Assembly (NCBI GenBank): GCA_022710245.1
Contig: JAKLHH010000441.1
Coordinates: 1 to 6,545, forward strand
Length of the DNA stretch: 6,545 nucleotides
Source of the DNA: Myxococcota bacterium
GTDB taxonomy: Bacteria > Myxococcota > Polyangia > GCA-2747355 > JAKLHH01
Direction: 5' to 3'
The first letter of the stretch is position 1. Each line of letters begins with the position of its first letter. The notes beneath the pieces are model-generated. The model saw nothing but the letters and a program-made list of their open reading frames with translations. It searched no databases and had not been told where the DNA came from. Of this stretch, positions 5,864 through 6,545 are shown one piece after another. The translations under genes and the position numbers were made by a program.

Positions 5864-6545
5864 ATGGACAACGCCAGCCGCCGCGTGACCCACGCCCTGC
5901 AGCAACTCCTCCAGCAGCTCGGCCGCCTTCTCGAGGAGCCCGACCCCGCGGCGGCGCTCGAGGAGGGCGGCGGCTTTCGCCTCGCCGTGGACGCCTGGCG
6001 CCGCGCCCTGCGGTCGCCGGGCGGCGGCGAACGGGAGCAGGAGCTGGAGGAGGCCCGCCTGCAGCTGGTTGGGAAGGTCGCCGAGCTGGAGAACGAGCGC
6101 GACGCGCTGCGGGGGAGGAACTCGGACCTGCTCGAGCAGATCCTCGCGCTCAACCAGCGCCTGCAGGCGAACAAGCAGCAGCAGGTGGAGGGCCAGCTCC
6201 AGGTCACGCAGGCGCGGGCCGACGCGCGGCGCCTCGACCTCGAGGTCCGCGACCTGCGGCGGCGGGTGCGGGAGCTCGAGGGGGGACCGGCGCTGACTCC
6301 CGCCGAGGCGGCGCCCGCCTCGACCGAGCCCGAGGCCCCGCAGCTCCCGCCCCCGACCATCGAGGAGCTGCGCTCCGCCGGGGTCGAGGAGCTGCGCGAG
6401 GCGCTGCAGCGCACCAGCGAGGAGACGGCCCGCCGCTCGCACGAGGCGCGCGCGGCCCTGGAGGCGCTCTTCACGCGCAAGGCGCCAGCGGCCGTGGAAG
6501 CGCCTGCGGTGCCGCGCGCCGCGACGACGCCGCCCGCTCCGGTGA
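5864..6545 (+). CDS. Coiled-coil protein of unknown function (3' end outside window)
   Basis: 227 residues are visible and the frame is open at the window edge; the terminal TGA triplet is out of frame. The ATG is preceded by GAGAGG three bases upstream, with GGAG ten bases upstream as an alternative. There is no signal peptide or membrane segment, so it is probably cytoplasmic. Residues 7-50 are a Gln/Leu-rich helical head. About 56-139 is a charged coiled coil with regular Leu spacing (for example L61, L68, L75, L82, L89, L96 at seven-residue intervals). A Pro/Ala/Glu-rich linker (142-165) follows, then a second helix (166-206), then an Ala/Pro-rich stretch that begins another flexible segment. 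The family is not recognised. Candidate roles include scaffolding or cytoskeletal functions, but nothing in the sequence decides. It shares its upstream region with the cyclase gene. Confidence 0.82.
   Translation, partial: MDNASRRVTHALQQLLQQLGRLLEEPDPAAALEEGGGFRLAVDAWRRALRSPGGGEREQELEEARLQLVGKVAELENERDALRGRNSDLLEQILALNQRLQANKQQQVEGQLQVTQARADARRLDLEVRDLRRRVRELEGGPALTPAEAAPASTEPEAPQLPPPTIEELRSAGVEELREALQRTSEETARRSHEARAALEALFTRKAPAAVEAPAVPRAATTPPAPV

Noticed and set aside
5780..6480. Two overlapping minus-strand frames of about 220 codons opposite the coiled-coil gene
   Set aside because: One is Leu/Arg-rich and the other Ser/Arg-rich low-complexity sequence, with no domains; the plus-strand frame has a start, a ribosome site and clean heptads.

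Overview
This is a GC-rich, gene-dense stretch that looks like the chromosome of a deltaproteobacterium of the myxobacterial type (Myxococcota). The reasons are the strong G/C preference at third codon positions, a lipoprotein carrying tandem six-cysteine repeats of the kind common in myxobacteria, a good sigma-54-type promoter, and the mix of AarF/ABC1, GGDEF and coiled-coil genes. No phage, transposon, CRISPR array, tRNA or rRNA was seen. The taxonomic placement is inference.

Layout, left to right. (1) A minus-strand gene that runs off the left edge encodes a secreted, probably lipid-anchored protein: a lipoprotein-like signal, five tandem Cys-rich repeats, a D/G/K/P linker and a right-handed parallel beta-helix. 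Its 247-bp upstream gap holds a sigma-54-type -24/-12 promoter (TGGCAtcATGCTTGCT) with correct geometry. Further upstream is a pair of identical 12-bp boxes offset by 31 bp, a plausible enhancer. (2) A minus-strand gene for a 159-aa helical protein resembling the phasin-like family (COG3937 type), with an acidic tail. (3) Divergent from it, a plus-strand AarF/UbiB (ABC1) atypical kinase of 566 aa with all family motifs and two C-terminal membrane segments. (4) Convergent to that, a minus-strand 81-aa membrane-anchored SHOCT protein, whose stop codon lies inside a 42-bp tandem repeat. (5) A minus-strand one-component signalling protein: cyclic-nucleotide-binding domain fused to a GGEEF diguanylate cyclase, with the active-site residues and inhibitory I-site visible. 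(6) Divergent from it, a plus-strand coiled-coil protein that runs off the right edge.

The genes do not form one operon. There are two divergent pairs (phasin-like/ABC1 kinase and cNMP-GGDEF/coiled-coil), one convergent pair (ABC1 kinase/SHOCT), and a separately promoted surface protein gene. The common theme is cell envelope and signalling: an exported beta-helix lipoprotein, a membrane-associated ABC1 kinase usually tied to isoprenoid-quinone or lipid metabolism, a small membrane protein, and a c-di-GMP enzyme. I found no clear evidence of a new multi-gene system. The observations most worth following are the sigma-54 promoter with its putative enhancer, the cNMP-gated cyclase, and the tandem repeat that duplicates a gene's 3' end.
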